This document shows, piece by piece, positions 1 to 6,538 of a DNA stretch of 17,547 nt (position 1 is the first letter of the stretch; the number at the start of each line of letters is the position of its first letter). This DNA comes from VRUE01 sp036406595. Lineage in GTDB: Bacteria; Actinomycetota; Thermoleophilia; Solirubrobacterales; 70-9. The notes beneath the pieces are model-generated. The model was not told the DNA's origin and searched no databases. It saw nothing but the letters and a program-made list of their open reading frames with translations. The translations under genes and the position numbers were made by a program. Where the stretch lies: the NCBI GenBank assembly GCA_036406595.1, contig DASXAR010000077.1:1-17547 (forward strand), given 5' to 3'.

Positions 1-1
1 G

Positions 2-763
2 GTGCCGAACACGTTCGTGATCACCGCCGCCGACGCCGACCGGCTGGTGGCGCAGGCGCGCTCGATCGGAGCGGCGACCCTGGTCCGCACGATCGACGAG
101 CTGTCCGCGGCGCTGACCGCGGTCCGCGAGGGGGACGATGCGCGGATGGCGGTCGAGATCGCGCTGCTCAAAGCCGCCCGGCCCGACCTCGACCCATCCG
201 CCGAGGGCCTTCTTCGCCGGGTCGAGCGGTTGGAATCTCGCGTTGACAAAGGTCCCCGGGCCGCGGGTCCTGTCGCCGCGCCACCCGCGACAGACACCGA
301 GAATCAGGACGAGAAGGCTTCAGCCGCCCCAATCGAGCCGGAGCCTGCCCCGACGGACGATGCGGCCGAGGAATCGGTGGGCGAGCACTCTGGACACGAG
401 CTGGGTCTGGACGAGGTAAAGAGGGTCTGGCCGGCAGTGGTAGACCAGCTATTGAAGACAGCGCCGGCGCTGGCGGCGAGCTTCGAGGGAGCGAGGCCGG
501 TGGCGGTGGACGCGGAGCAGGGGACGCTGACCGTCGGGTTTCCAGCCGACCACACCTTCAACAAGCGCAAGGCGGAGGCCCCGGACAAGCGCGAGCAGCT
601 GGCGAAGGCCGTCGAGGGGGTGCTGGGCCGGGCTCTGCGGCCCGCCTACGTGGTGCTCGACGGCCCCGACGAGGAGGCTGAGGAGCAGCCGAAGGGCGAG
701 CTGGACCATGATGCGCTGGTGGCGAAGCTGAAGAGTGAGTTCGACGCCGAGGAGGTCGGTTAG
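2..763 (+). CDS. dnaX: DNA polymerase III subunit gamma/tau, C-terminal part (5' end outside window)
   Basis: The reading frame is open at the window edge, so the GTG at position 2 is very likely an internal codon and the true start lies upstream. DnaX is the clamp-loader subunit of the replisome. The visible part starts in the helical collar domain III (residues about 1-75, with the helix pattern ending in AVEIALLKAARPDLDP). It continues through an acidic, Ala/Pro/Glu-rich linker (about 80-135) to a compact C-terminal domain (about 136-225, motifs KRVWPAVVDQLL and LTVGFPADHTF) like the tail of actinobacterial gamma/tau proteins. The ATPase domain is missing from the window. Its stop abuts the next start with no gap, and the dnaX-ybaB-recR order is a classic conserved cluster, which supports the call. 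Confidence 0.85.
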   Translation: MPNTFVITAADADRLVAQARSIGAATLVRTIDELSAALTAVREGDDARMAVEIALLKAARPDLDPSAEGLLRRVERLESRVDKGPRAAGPVAAPPATDTENQDEKASAAPIEPEPAPTDDAAEESVGEHSGHELGLDEVKRVWPAVVDQLLKTAPALAASFEGARPVAVDAEQGTLTVGFPADHTFNKRKAEAPDKREQLAKAVEGVLGRALRPAYVVLDGPDEEAEEQPKGELDHDALVAKLKSEFDAEEVG

Positions 764-1099
764 ATGGCGAGGGGAGGCGGTCCCGGGGGCTTCGACGTGA
801 ACGCGTTGATGAAACAGGCCCAGCAGATGCAGCAGCAGATGCTCGAGGCCCAGGAGCAGCTCAAGGACGAGGTCGTCGAGGCGAGCGCCGGGGGCGGCAT
901 GGTCAAGGTGAAGATGGCGGGCGACATGACTCTGCGCGAGATCACGATCGACCCCGAGGCGATCGACCCCGAGGAGGCGGAGATCCTCGCCGACATGATC
1001 CAGGCCGCTGTCAACGAGGCGCTGCGCGCCGCGCAGGACCTTGCGGGATCGAAGATGGGCGGGATCACGGGAGGCCTCGGAGGCCTTCCGGGAATGTGA
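764..1099 (+). CDS. ybaB: YbaB/EbfC-family nucleoid-associated protein
   Basis: A 111-residue protein of the YbaB/EbfC DNA-binding family, small dimeric proteins that bind DNA and are almost always encoded between dnaX and recR. The N-terminal half is a Gln/Met-rich helix (MKQAQQMQQQMLEAQEQL, about residues 16-33). A beta-rich core follows (GGGMVKVKMAGDMTLREITIDP), then a C-terminal helix and a Gly-rich tail ending GGLGGLPGM. Its ATG follows the dnaX stop directly. A GGAGG inside the end of dnaX, about 10 nt upstream, is a plausible ribosome binding site. Its last bases overlap the recR start by 4 nt (GTGA), so translation of the three genes is probably coupled. Length and composition are normal for the family. 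Confidence 0.93.
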   Translation: MARGGGPGGFDVNALMKQAQQMQQQMLEAQEQLKDEVVEASAGGGMVKVKMAGDMTLREITIDPEAIDPEEAEILADMIQAAVNEALRAAQDLAGSKMGGITGGLGGLPGM

Positions 1100-1698
1100 G
1101 CTCCGAGGGGCCGGCACCGCTCTCGCGCCTCGTCGCCGAGCTCTCCCGACTGCCGGGCATCGGCCAGCGAACCGCGCAGCGACTCGCCTTCCATATCCTC
1201 CGGGCGCCGGAGGAGGAGGCGGACGCGCTCGCGGCGTCGATCCGCGAGGTGAAGGAGAAGATCGGGCTCTGCGAACGGTGCTTCAACCTCTCGGAGGGGC
1301 CGCTCTGCAGGATCTGCTCCGATCCCGGGCGCGACCAGACCGCGATCTGCGTGGTCGAGGAGCCCGCCGACGTGATCCCGATCGAGCGAACCCACGAGTA
1401 CCACGGCCTCTACCACGTGCTCGGCGGCGCCCTCTCCCCGATCGACGGAGTCGATGCCGAGGACCTGAAGATCGCCGAGCTGGTGCGGCGGATCGATGGG
1501 GGGGAGGTCCGGGAGGTCGTCCTCGCCACGAACCCGACCACGACCGGCGAGGCGACTGCGCTGCACATCGCGGCGCTGCTGCGGGACCGGGTAGAGGTGA
1601 CGCGGCTCGCCAGCGGCCTTCCGATCGGCGCCGACCTCGAGCACGCGGACGAGGTGACCCTCGGCAAGGCATTCGCGGGCCGCCGCAGCCTCCGTTAG
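1096..1698 (+). CDS. recR: Recombination mediator protein RecR
   Basis: RecR acts with RecO/RecF to load RecA on gapped DNA. The 200-residue length is standard. In order: an N-terminal helix-hairpin-helix (LSRLPGIGQRTAQRLAFHIL, residues 17-36), a C4 zinc finger with C59, C62, C71 and C74, a Toprim domain (about 80-175, with VVEEPADVIPIE and the ATNPTTTGEATA stretch), and the conserved tail LASGLPIGADLEHADEVTLGKAF. The GTG start at 1096 overlaps the ybaB stop (GTGA), the usual translationally coupled arrangement. No alternative start fits the conserved N-terminus better. It is the last gene of the dnaX-ybaB-recR unit. Confidence 0.97.
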   Translation: MSSEGPAPLSRLVAELSRLPGIGQRTAQRLAFHILRAPEEEADALAASIREVKEKIGLCERCFNLSEGPLCRICSDPGRDQTAICVVEEPADVIPIERTHEYHGLYHVLGGALSPIDGVDAEDLKIAELVRRIDGGEVREVVLATNPTTTGEATALHIAALLRDRVEVTRLASGLPIGADLEHADEVTLGKAFAGRRSLR

Positions 1699-1779
1699 AC
1701 ACATCGACTAGACGGGTGTCGATTCGCAAATTGCGAACTTTCTGACCCTGCCGTCCGCCCGCTGCGCAAATGTCTCGGC
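1699..1779. promoter_or_regulatory. Intergenic palindrome TTCGCAAATTGCGAA (operator or weak terminator) in recR/GGDEF-like spacer
   Basis: This 81-bp spacer is the least GC-rich stretch of the left end. It holds ATCGAC...GTCGAT (6-bp arms, 1703-1708 region against about 1717-1722). It also holds a perfect 15-bp palindrome, TTCGCAA-A-TTGCGAA, at 1723-1737, followed by CTTTCTG. Folded as RNA, the palindrome gives a 5-bp stem with an AAATT loop, a weak terminator candidate for the upstream operon. As DNA it looks like a dimeric-repressor operator. No convincing Shine-Dalgarno sequence precedes the GTG at 1780. Confidence 0.35.
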
Positions 1780-2505
1780 GTGGGGACGGGCGGAAAGTCA
1801 GGCTCAGGAAGCGGGGCCCGTGGCTCCCCGCCCGAGAAGCTCGCCCGCGAGATTTCGACCCTGCAGGCGTCGCTGCTCGAGAAACTTCACGAGCAGCTTT
1901 CCGGCGACGACCCGGCCCTCTTCGTCTCCGCGGCGCAGAAGCTGGCCGAGGAGTTCGGCTCGGTGACGGCGACCGCGGTCGCGACGCTCTGGCAGCAGGC
2001 GCCGCCGATCCCGGGCCCCGGCGAGCACCCGAGCCTCTACAGGCAGGGGCAGATGCGCCGCCGCCTCGAGCAGCTGATCGAGGAGCACCGCCGCTACGAG
2101 CACCCCTTCGCGCTGGTGGTCTTCGACGTCGATGGCCCCGGAGCGAAAAACGGAGACGGGGGAGGCCGCGAGACGGCGCTGGCCGTTGTCGGCGCGGCGC
2201 TCGGCGAGAGCATCCGGCTGGTCGACGAGACGTTCCGCCTCGAGGAGGATTCCCTCTGCGTCCTCGCTCCGAACCAGGACACCGTGGGCGGGGTGCAGAT
2301 GGCCGAGCGACTGCTGCGGCTGCTCGACGACCTCGAGAATGCCGGCGGCCTGCGGATCGGCATCACCGCCGGGGTCGTCTCCTGCCCAGATCACGGGGAT
2401 GAGGCGGAGATGCTGCTGCGCAAGGCGGACGAGGCGATGTGGCGGGCTCGAGCGGTCTCCCAGCCGGTCGGCGTCGGCGCCCTTGGCGATCTGCAAGATC
2501 GCTGA
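1780..2505 (+). CDS. Degenerate GGDEF-domain protein (probably not an active diguanylate cyclase)
   Basis: A 241-residue soluble protein with an N-terminal helical region (about 17-75), a linker helix (about 88-106) and a GGDEF-like fold (about 108-228). Fold markers are the first-strand motif ALVVFDVDG (D116, D118) and the closing ITAGVVSCPDHGDEAEMLLRKADEAMWRARA, which is typical of GGDEF domains. The active-site loop that should read GG(D/E)EF is RLEEDSLCVL (residues 153-162), so the substrate-binding glycines are gone. GGDEF domains make cyclic di-GMP, but this copy probably cannot. It may bind a ligand or act as a regulator (inference). The first start in this frame is GTG 1780, with no visible ribosome binding site, so leaderless translation is possible. 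An ATG at 1770 opens a different frame and is not used. The next gene encodes a transcription regulator on the same strand. Confidence 0.75.
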   Translation: MGTGGKSGSGSGARGSPPEKLAREISTLQASLLEKLHEQLSGDDPALFVSAAQKLAEEFGSVTATAVATLWQQAPPIPGPGEHPSLYRQGQMRRRLEQLIEEHRRYEHPFALVVFDVDGPGAKNGDGGGRETALAVVGAALGESIRLVDETFRLEEDSLCVLAPNQDTVGGVQMAERLLRLLDDLENAGGLRIGITAGVVSCPDHGDEAEMLLRKADEAMWRARAVSQPVGVGALGDLQDR

Positions 2506-2524
2506 CAGATTCACGAAATCTGTC
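2504..2524. promoter_or_regulatory. Perfect 8-bp inverted repeat overlapping the stop codon and preceding the MerR-type gene
   Basis: Arms GACAGATT (2504-2511) and AATCTGTC (2517-2524) are perfectly complementary around a 5-nt spacer, CACGA. The repeat begins inside the TGA stop of the GGDEF-like gene and ends 35 bp before the ATG of the MerR/B12-like gene. No T-run follows, so an operator for the downstream regulator is at least as likely as a terminator. Confidence 0.45.
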
Positions 2525-2559
2525 CATAACCGCCGTAAACCTGGAAATCCGCTGCCAGA

Positions 2560-3408
2560 ATGCCGTGCATGCCGGGGATCCGGACAAATGCCGCAGCCGA
2601 AGTTCTCGGCGTCAGCCCGAATACTCTGCGCAGCTGGGAGCGCCGCTACGGCTTCCCACGCCCGCGCCGGACCCCGGGCAATCACCGCAACTACGAGTTG
2701 GTCGAGCTGCAGACGCTGCGCGACGCGCTCGCCGAGACCCGCAACATCTCCTCGGCGATCGAGCTTGCCCGCCAGCGCCAGGCGGCACCCGCCAGCGACG
2801 ACAGCCTGCTTGCCGCCTTCCAGGCCTTCGACGAGGAGGCCGCCGACCGCGCGATCGAGGAAAGCCTGGCGCTGCGCCCGCTCGAGCGGACGGTCGAGGA
2901 GCTACTCCTGCCGGCGGTCGACAAACTGGGCGCCGACCCCGACCAGGAGGCCGAGCTTCAGTTCGCGGCCGGCTGGGCGATGAGCTGGCTCCACGGCGCC
3001 CGCCGCCTCGCCTCGACCGCGTCACGGCCGGCCGGCATCCTGCTGCTCGACGCCAGCCGCGGCAGCGACGCCGAGGCCGTCCACACGGAGGCGCTCGACC
3101 TGGCGCTGCGACGGGCCGGCTTCCGGGTCCTGATGCTCTCCAACGACCTCGCCGAGGAGCGCATGGGGCGCGCCCTCTCGGCCCTCGATCCGACCGCGAT
3201 CATCCTCTGCGGCCCCAACGCCGAGACCAAGGCGGCGGTCGCCCTTGTCCGTCAGATTCGCGAGGCCGGCTTCGACGCGCCGCTCTTCGCCTTCCGCGCC
3301 GACGGGCTGATCGGGGACGCGATCCCCTCCGCGGGCGACCGGCCGAGCGAGGTCACCGGCCTGCTCAACGCCGACCTGCGCCGCCGCGCGACGCAGGCAT
3401 TCGCCTAG
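2560..3408 (+). CDS. MerR-family transcriptional regulator with cobalamin-binding-like domain
   Basis: A 282-residue protein with a MerR winged helix at residues 6-55 (LGVSPNTLRSWERRYGFP, then NHRNYELVELQTLRDAL). A helical bundle follows (about 80-150, with W139 and W143), then a Rossmann-like domain (about 157-280) resembling the B12-binding domain of CarH/LitR photoreceptor repressors and of methionine synthase. In that family the lower axial ligand lies in a His-x-x-Gly motif. Here the His is kept (H175 in AEAVHTEALDLAL) but the following Gly is Ala, so cobalamin binding is uncertain. It may sense B12, light through B12, or some other ligand (inference). A second ATG at 2569 is a possible start, and neither has a clear Shine-Dalgarno. 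The inverted repeat at 2504-2524 could be its own operator. Confidence 0.82.
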   Translation: MPCMPGIRTNAAAEVLGVSPNTLRSWERRYGFPRPRRTPGNHRNYELVELQTLRDALAETRNISSAIELARQRQAAPASDDSLLAAFQAFDEEAADRAIEESLALRPLERTVEELLLPAVDKLGADPDQEAELQFAAGWAMSWLHGARRLASTASRPAGILLLDASRGSDAEAVHTEALDLALRRAGFRVLMLSNDLAEERMGRALSALDPTAIILCGPNAETKAAVALVRQIREAGFDAPLFAFRADGLIGDAIPSAGDRPSEVTGLLNADLRRRATQAFA

Positions 3409-3420
3409 CGCCGCGCGGCG
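3409..3420. terminator. GC palindrome between convergent genes
   Basis: The perfect 12-bp palindrome CGCCGCGCGGCG starts immediately after the stop of the MerR-like gene and lies 14 bp before the stop of the convergent pstS. It could form a small hairpin on either transcript. There is no T-tract, and such GC strings arise easily by chance here. Confidence 0.3.
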
Positions 3421-3434
3421 TCGGGTCGACGGGG

Positions 3435-4457
3435 TTAGAGGCCCGCGAGCGTGCTGCGGGCCGCTTTCAGGACTACCTTCGGCATCGGCGCGAAGTCGAG
3501 CGCCGGGCCGTACTTCTGGCCGGTCGTCATGTTGTAGAGGATGAACTGCGAGAGTTCGCCCTTCTTCGGCGCCGCATGCGGCACGATGCAGTAGGTGAAG
3601 GTGGACAGGGGGTAGGCGTGCGTGTACTTCTTGGGCGGGTCCACGATGTGCAGCTCGTTGCTGCCCGGCACCCGCTTCACCATTTCTGCGGCCGCTGAGA
3701 TGTTCTTCAGGTTCGGATACGTGAACTTCCCGGCCTCGTTTTTGAGCGCGGCTGCTTTGAGGCCTGCGGCGACGATGTAGGACGCCGAGATGTATCCGAT
3801 CGCACCGTTCGTCGACTGCACGACCGAGGTGACGCCGACGTTCCCTTTGCCTCCGACGCCGGCCGGGAACGCGACCGTGGTCGAGAAGCCGATGTTCTTC
3901 TTCCAGCCGCCGCTCACCTTGGAGAGATAGTTGGTGAACGCGTAGGTGTCACCGGAGCCGTCGCTTCGGAACACGGGCGTGATCGGCGTGCCGGGAAGGT
4001 GCACACCCGGATTGAGCGCTTTGATCTTCCGGTCGTTCCACTTGGTGATCCTGCCGAGATAGATCCCGGCGACCACGGATCCGGAGAGATTCAGCTTCTT
4101 CACCCCCTTGAGGTGGAAGCCGAGGCCGGTTGCGGTCAGCGCCCAGGGGATCTGGACGCAGCCGTTGCAGGCGGCAGCCTGTTCGGGCGTGAGGGGTGCG
4201 TCGGAGGCGCCGAAGTCGACGGTACGGGCGGTTATCTGGGCGATCCCCGCCCCAGAGCCGACCGAGCCGTAGGTGACCTTGACGGCGCCGTTGGTGTGGG
4301 CTTCGAAGCCGCTGATCCAGTTGGCCATCAGGGGCGCCACCAGGGATGAGCCGGCGCCTTTGAGGTCGGCGGATGCGGCGGCGGTCGAGACGGTCCCCAT
4401 GCATCCAACCGTTCCGACCAGCGCGATGATGAGGCCAAGCAACCTGTTGCGAATCAA
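3435..4457 (-). CDS. pstS: Phosphate ABC transporter substrate-binding protein PstS
   Basis: The extracytoplasmic phosphate receptor of the Pst transporter. Phosphate-binding segments are easy to see: GAGSSLVAPLM near the mature N-terminus, YGSVGSGAGI, FGASDAPLT, GRITKWNDRKI and the RSDGSGDTYAFTNYLS loop. I prefer the TTG start at 4457 (340 residues). It has AAAGGA 7 nt upstream, and it makes the protein begin with a normal signal peptide (MIRNRLLGLIIALVG...) ending in ASA before DLKGAG. The longer GTG start at 4493 lacks a ribosome binding site and adds 12 charged residues. A Cys at position 19 (TVGC) is a poor lipobox, so membrane anchoring is unclear. It is transcribed away from pstCAB and shares a control region with it; normally pstS leads the same operon. 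Confidence 0.95.
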   Translation of the reverse strand: MIRNRLLGLIIALVGTVGCMGTVSTAAASADLKGAGSSLVAPLMANWISGFEAHTNGAVKVTYGSVGSGAGIAQITARTVDFGASDAPLTPEQAAACNGCVQIPWALTATGLGFHLKGVKKLNLSGSVVAGIYLGRITKWNDRKIKALNPGVHLPGTPITPVFRSDGSGDTYAFTNYLSKVSGGWKKNIGFSTTVAFPAGVGGKGNVGVTSVVQSTNGAIGYISASYIVAAGLKAAALKNEAGKFTYPNLKNISAAAEMVKRVPGSNELHIVDPPKKYTHAYPLSTFTYCIVPHAAPKKGELSQFILYNMTTGQKYGPALDFAPMPKVVLKAARSTLAGL

Positions 4458-4559
4458 GAGTGAGTCCTTTCCGGCTCGTGTTTCTTTCGTCACGTGCCAG
4501 GCTTCGCAAGCTGTCGTCCCCTGGCGGTTCGCAGAATCGCGCCGGCAACCCCTATTGAT

Positions 4560-4577
4560 GTGTCAATCGTGTGAAAG
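4560..4577. promoter_or_regulatory. pstS: Candidate phosphate-response box 1 (pstS side)
   Basis: GTGTCAATCGTGTGAAAG, extended one base left to 19 bp, recurs 78 bp away with one mismatch. On the minus strand it reads as two related 9-bp units, TTTCACACG and ATTGACACA, a direct-repeat design like binding sites of PhoB/PhoP-type response regulators. It lies about 100 bp upstream of the preferred pstS start. The regulator is inferred from the target genes, and the sequence is not the textbook E. coli or Streptomyces box. Confidence 0.55.
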
Positions 4578-4580
4578 CGT

Positions 4581-4607
4581 CTCTGTTACAGAGAAGTAAC
4601 AGTGTTA
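4581..4607. promoter_or_regulatory. Cluster of overlapping palindromes in the pstS/pstC divergent promoter region
   Basis: Three interlocking inverted repeats lie between the two candidate phosphate boxes. They are CTCTGT-T-ACAGAG (4581-4593), CTGTTAC (4583-4589) paired with GTAACAG (4596-4602), and TAACA-G-TGTTA (4597-4607). The shared element TGTTA/TAACA appears three times. This looks like a compact operator array for a dimeric regulator acting on both divergent genes. The regulator's identity cannot be told from sequence. Confidence 0.4.
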
Positions 4608-4637
4608 TTGCTAAGACGTGAATGCTGGCGGGGAGTT

Positions 4638-4655
4638 GTGTCAATCCTGTGAAAG
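4638..4655. promoter_or_regulatory. pstC: Candidate phosphate-response box 2 (pstC side)
   Basis: GTGTCAATCCTGTGAAAG matches box 1 at 17 of 18 positions in the same orientation, and the base before it matches too. It is centred about 57 bp upstream of the preferred pstC start codon. Duplication of the whole 19-bp element with both half-units conserved suggests each divergent promoter has its own site. Function is inferred from position. Confidence 0.55.
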
Positions 4656-4691
4656 TTTGGGTGACGCCGCGAACACACTGTGTGCATCGTC

Positions 4692-4697
4692 TACCCT
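4692..4697 (+). promoter_or_regulatory. pstC: Putative -10 box of a leaderless pstC promoter
   Basis: TACCCT fits the loose actinobacterial TANNNT -10 pattern and ends exactly 6 nt before the ATG at 4704, which would place the transcription start on the A of the start codon. No Shine-Dalgarno precedes that ATG. An 11-bp palindrome, CACACTGTGTG (4674-4684), lies just upstream in the promoter spacer. Confidence 0.4.
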
Positions 4698-4703
4698 CCG
4701 CGC

Positions 4704-5651
4704 ATGAGCGCGCGGCGGAGGCTGGATCGAGTCGGAGACGGCCTCCTGCTTGTTCTGTGTGCAGCAGCTGCCCTCTGCTCAGTCGCCGTGCTTGGGCTGA
4801 TCGGATACGAAGTCGTTCACGGTGCCTCACCCGCGATTTCGAGGTTCGGCCTCGGCTTCGTCCTGGATAGCTCCTGGCAGCCGAATCCTCCGTTTGAAAA
4901 CTTCGGCGCCGGCACGCTGCTCTTCGGCACGGTGGTCAGCTCGTTCTTCGCGCTCCTGTTGGGAGGACCGATCGCCGTCTCGATCGGGCTCTACCTGAGC
5001 CTGCTCGCGCCTCAGGGAGTGCGTGGCGTGATCTCGCCCCTCGTCGAGATGCTCGCGGCCATCCCCAGCGTCATTCTCGGCTTCTGGGGCATCCTCGTTC
5101 TCGCCCCATTCGTTCACGGGCACGTTGAGCCGTGGCTGCACGAGCGCCTCGGCTTCATTCCGATCTTCGGACCGCCCCAGACGACCGGCGCAAGCATCTT
5201 CACGGCGAGCCTGATCCTGACGATCATGATCGTGCCGATCATCGCCTCGATCTCTCGCGATCTCTTCCTCGCGGTGCCGCAGGATGTTCAGGACGGAGCG
5301 AATGCGCTCGGCGCGACCCGCTGGGAGGTCGTGAGGGGGATCGTCCTCCCGAGCACGGCGTCCGGAGTGGTGGCGGCAGCGCTGCTCGGCCTCGGCAGGG
5401 CCCTCGGCGAGGCAATCGCCGTCACCCAGGTGATCGGCGCCGGCTCGGAAATCAAGGCATCGCTCTTCGAAACGGGCGACACGCTCGCCGGCCGGATCGC
5501 CAACCAGTTCCCGGGGGCGATCACGGAGATGCACAAAGCCTCGCTCTTCTATCTGGGCGCGATCCTGCTCGTTATCGGGCTCGTCTCGAATCTCAGCGCC
5601 CAGTGGATCGGCAGGCGCTTCGACTACAGGCGGATGGCGGCGGCGGAATGA
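4704..5651 (+). CDS. pstC: Phosphate ABC transporter permease PstC
   Basis: One of two membrane permeases of the phosphate importer, working with PstA, PstB and PstS. The ATG at 4704 gives 315 residues and a normal N-terminus (MSARRRLDRVGDGLL) leading into a first membrane helix at about 13-37. An in-frame GTG at 4680 would add 8 residues that overlap the likely promoter, so I reject it. Further helices occur at about 70-103, 110-138, 164-186, 215-245 and 280-300. The EAA loop that docks on the ATPase is NALGATRWEVVRGIVLP (200-216). LGRALGEAIAVTQVIG (230-245) is a PstC-type motif. Its stop overlaps the pstA start (ATGA). Confidence 0.96.
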   Translation: MSARRRLDRVGDGLLLVLCAAAALCSVAVLGLIGYEVVHGASPAISRFGLGFVLDSSWQPNPPFENFGAGTLLFGTVVSSFFALLLGGPIAVSIGLYLSLLAPQGVRGVISPLVEMLAAIPSVILGFWGILVLAPFVHGHVEPWLHERLGFIPIFGPPQTTGASIFTASLILTIMIVPIIASISRDLFLAVPQDVQDGANALGATRWEVVRGIVLPSTASGVVAAALLGLGRALGEAIAVTQVIGAGSEIKASLFETGDTLAGRIANQFPGAITEMHKASLFYLGAILLVIGLVSNLSAQWIGRRFDYRRMAAAE

Positions 5652-6538
5652 GCGACCTCACCACCACCGCGGCGCCATTCGACCCAACGGCGCCGCTGCG
5701 TCCCAGCGGCAACCTGCGCCGGCGGCAGATCCTCAGCCGCCTCGGAGAATGGATTGCAACCGGCTCCGCGCTGCTCGCGGTCGCGGTGCTCGTGATCGTC
5801 GTCTACACCGTCTTCGTTCGGGGATCCGCCGCACTCAGCCTCGACTTCCTGCTCAAGGGCCAACCGGAGGGGATCGGGCCGGCGATCGTCGGCACGATGC
5901 TGATGGTCGGCGTCGCGACCGCTATCGCGATGCCGCTGGGTGTTCTCGTCGGCCTCTACCTGACGGAGTTCGCGAACCGGCGGGCGGCCGCCGCCGTGCG
6001 GCTCACCCTCGACCTGATGAACGGCCTCCCGTCGATCATCATCGGTCTCTTCGTCTTCGGTTTGCTCGTCGCGGGCAGGAGCCAATCGGCCTTTGCCGCC
6101 TCGGTCGCCCTGGCGATCATCATGCTGCCGCTGGTGGCCCGTGGGAGCCAGGAGGTTCTGCTCCTCGTTCCCGAGAGCCTCCGCGACGCCGCCGAAGCGC
6201 TCGGTGTCAGCCGCTGGAGAACCGTGCTCACGGTGATCCTGCCGAGCGCGCTGAGCGGGATCGTGACCTCGACCGTGCTCGCCGTGGCGCGGGCGGCCGG
6301 GGAGACCGCCCCCCTCATCTTCGCCTGCTCGGTCTTCGACTCGACCCGGTTCGACCTCAACGTCACCGAAGCGGTGCCGAACATCCCGGTGACCATCTAC
6401 CAGCTCTCCGAAGAAGCGAACCCGGAATCGTTCGCACGGGCGTGGGGGGCCTCACTGGTTTTGATCTCGTTCATCCTCCTCGCGAGCCTCGGTGCCCGGG
6501 CCGTGCTCGCCCGTGGCCGCCGGAGGCCCCTGCGATGA
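5648..6538 (+). CDS. pstA: Phosphate ABC transporter permease PstA
   Basis: The second permease of the Pst system, 296 residues from the ATG at 5648 that overlaps the pstC stop. The open frame extends far upstream, but that part is antisense-like filler within pstC. After a polar N-terminal tail (1-32) there are about six membrane helices, the first at 37-58. The EAA loop RDAAEALGVSRWRTVLTVILP (179-199) is close to the family consensus. LAVARAAGETAPLIFAC and the tail VTIYQLSEEANPESFARAWGAS are typical of PstA. Its stop overlaps the pstB start (ATGA), so pstC, pstA and pstB form one coupled operon. Confidence 0.96.
   Translation: MSDLTTTAAPFDPTAPLRPSGNLRRRQILSRLGEWIATGSALLAVAVLVIVVYTVFVRGSAALSLDFLLKGQPEGIGPAIVGTMLMVGVATAIAMPLGVLVGLYLTEFANRRAAAAVRLTLDLMNGLPSIIIGLFVFGLLVAGRSQSAFAASVALAIIMLPLVARGSQEVLLLVPESLRDAAEALGVSRWRTVLTVILPSALSGIVTSTVLAVARAAGETAPLIFACSVFDSTRFDLNVTEAVPNIPVTIYQLSEEANPESFARAWGASLVLISFILLASLGARAVLARGRRRPLR

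Noticed and set aside
1069..1085. Tandem GGAGGCCT repeat at the end of ybaB
   Set aside because: Explained by the Gly-Gly-Leu-Gly-Gly-Leu coding repeat in the protein tail.
760..1704. 314-codon minus-strand frame opposite ybaB and recR
   Set aside because: Antisense to conserved genes, no recognisable domain, Arg/Glu-rich shadow composition.
2439..3698. 419-codon plus-strand frame across the MerR-like gene and the end of pstS
   Set aside because: Overlaps a recognised regulator in another frame and runs antisense into pstS; composition is Arg/Pro/Gly repeats.
4680..4703. GTG 4680 as start of pstC
   Set aside because: The added residues overlap the likely -10 box and a palindrome, and the sequence from ATG 4704 matches normal PstC N-termini.
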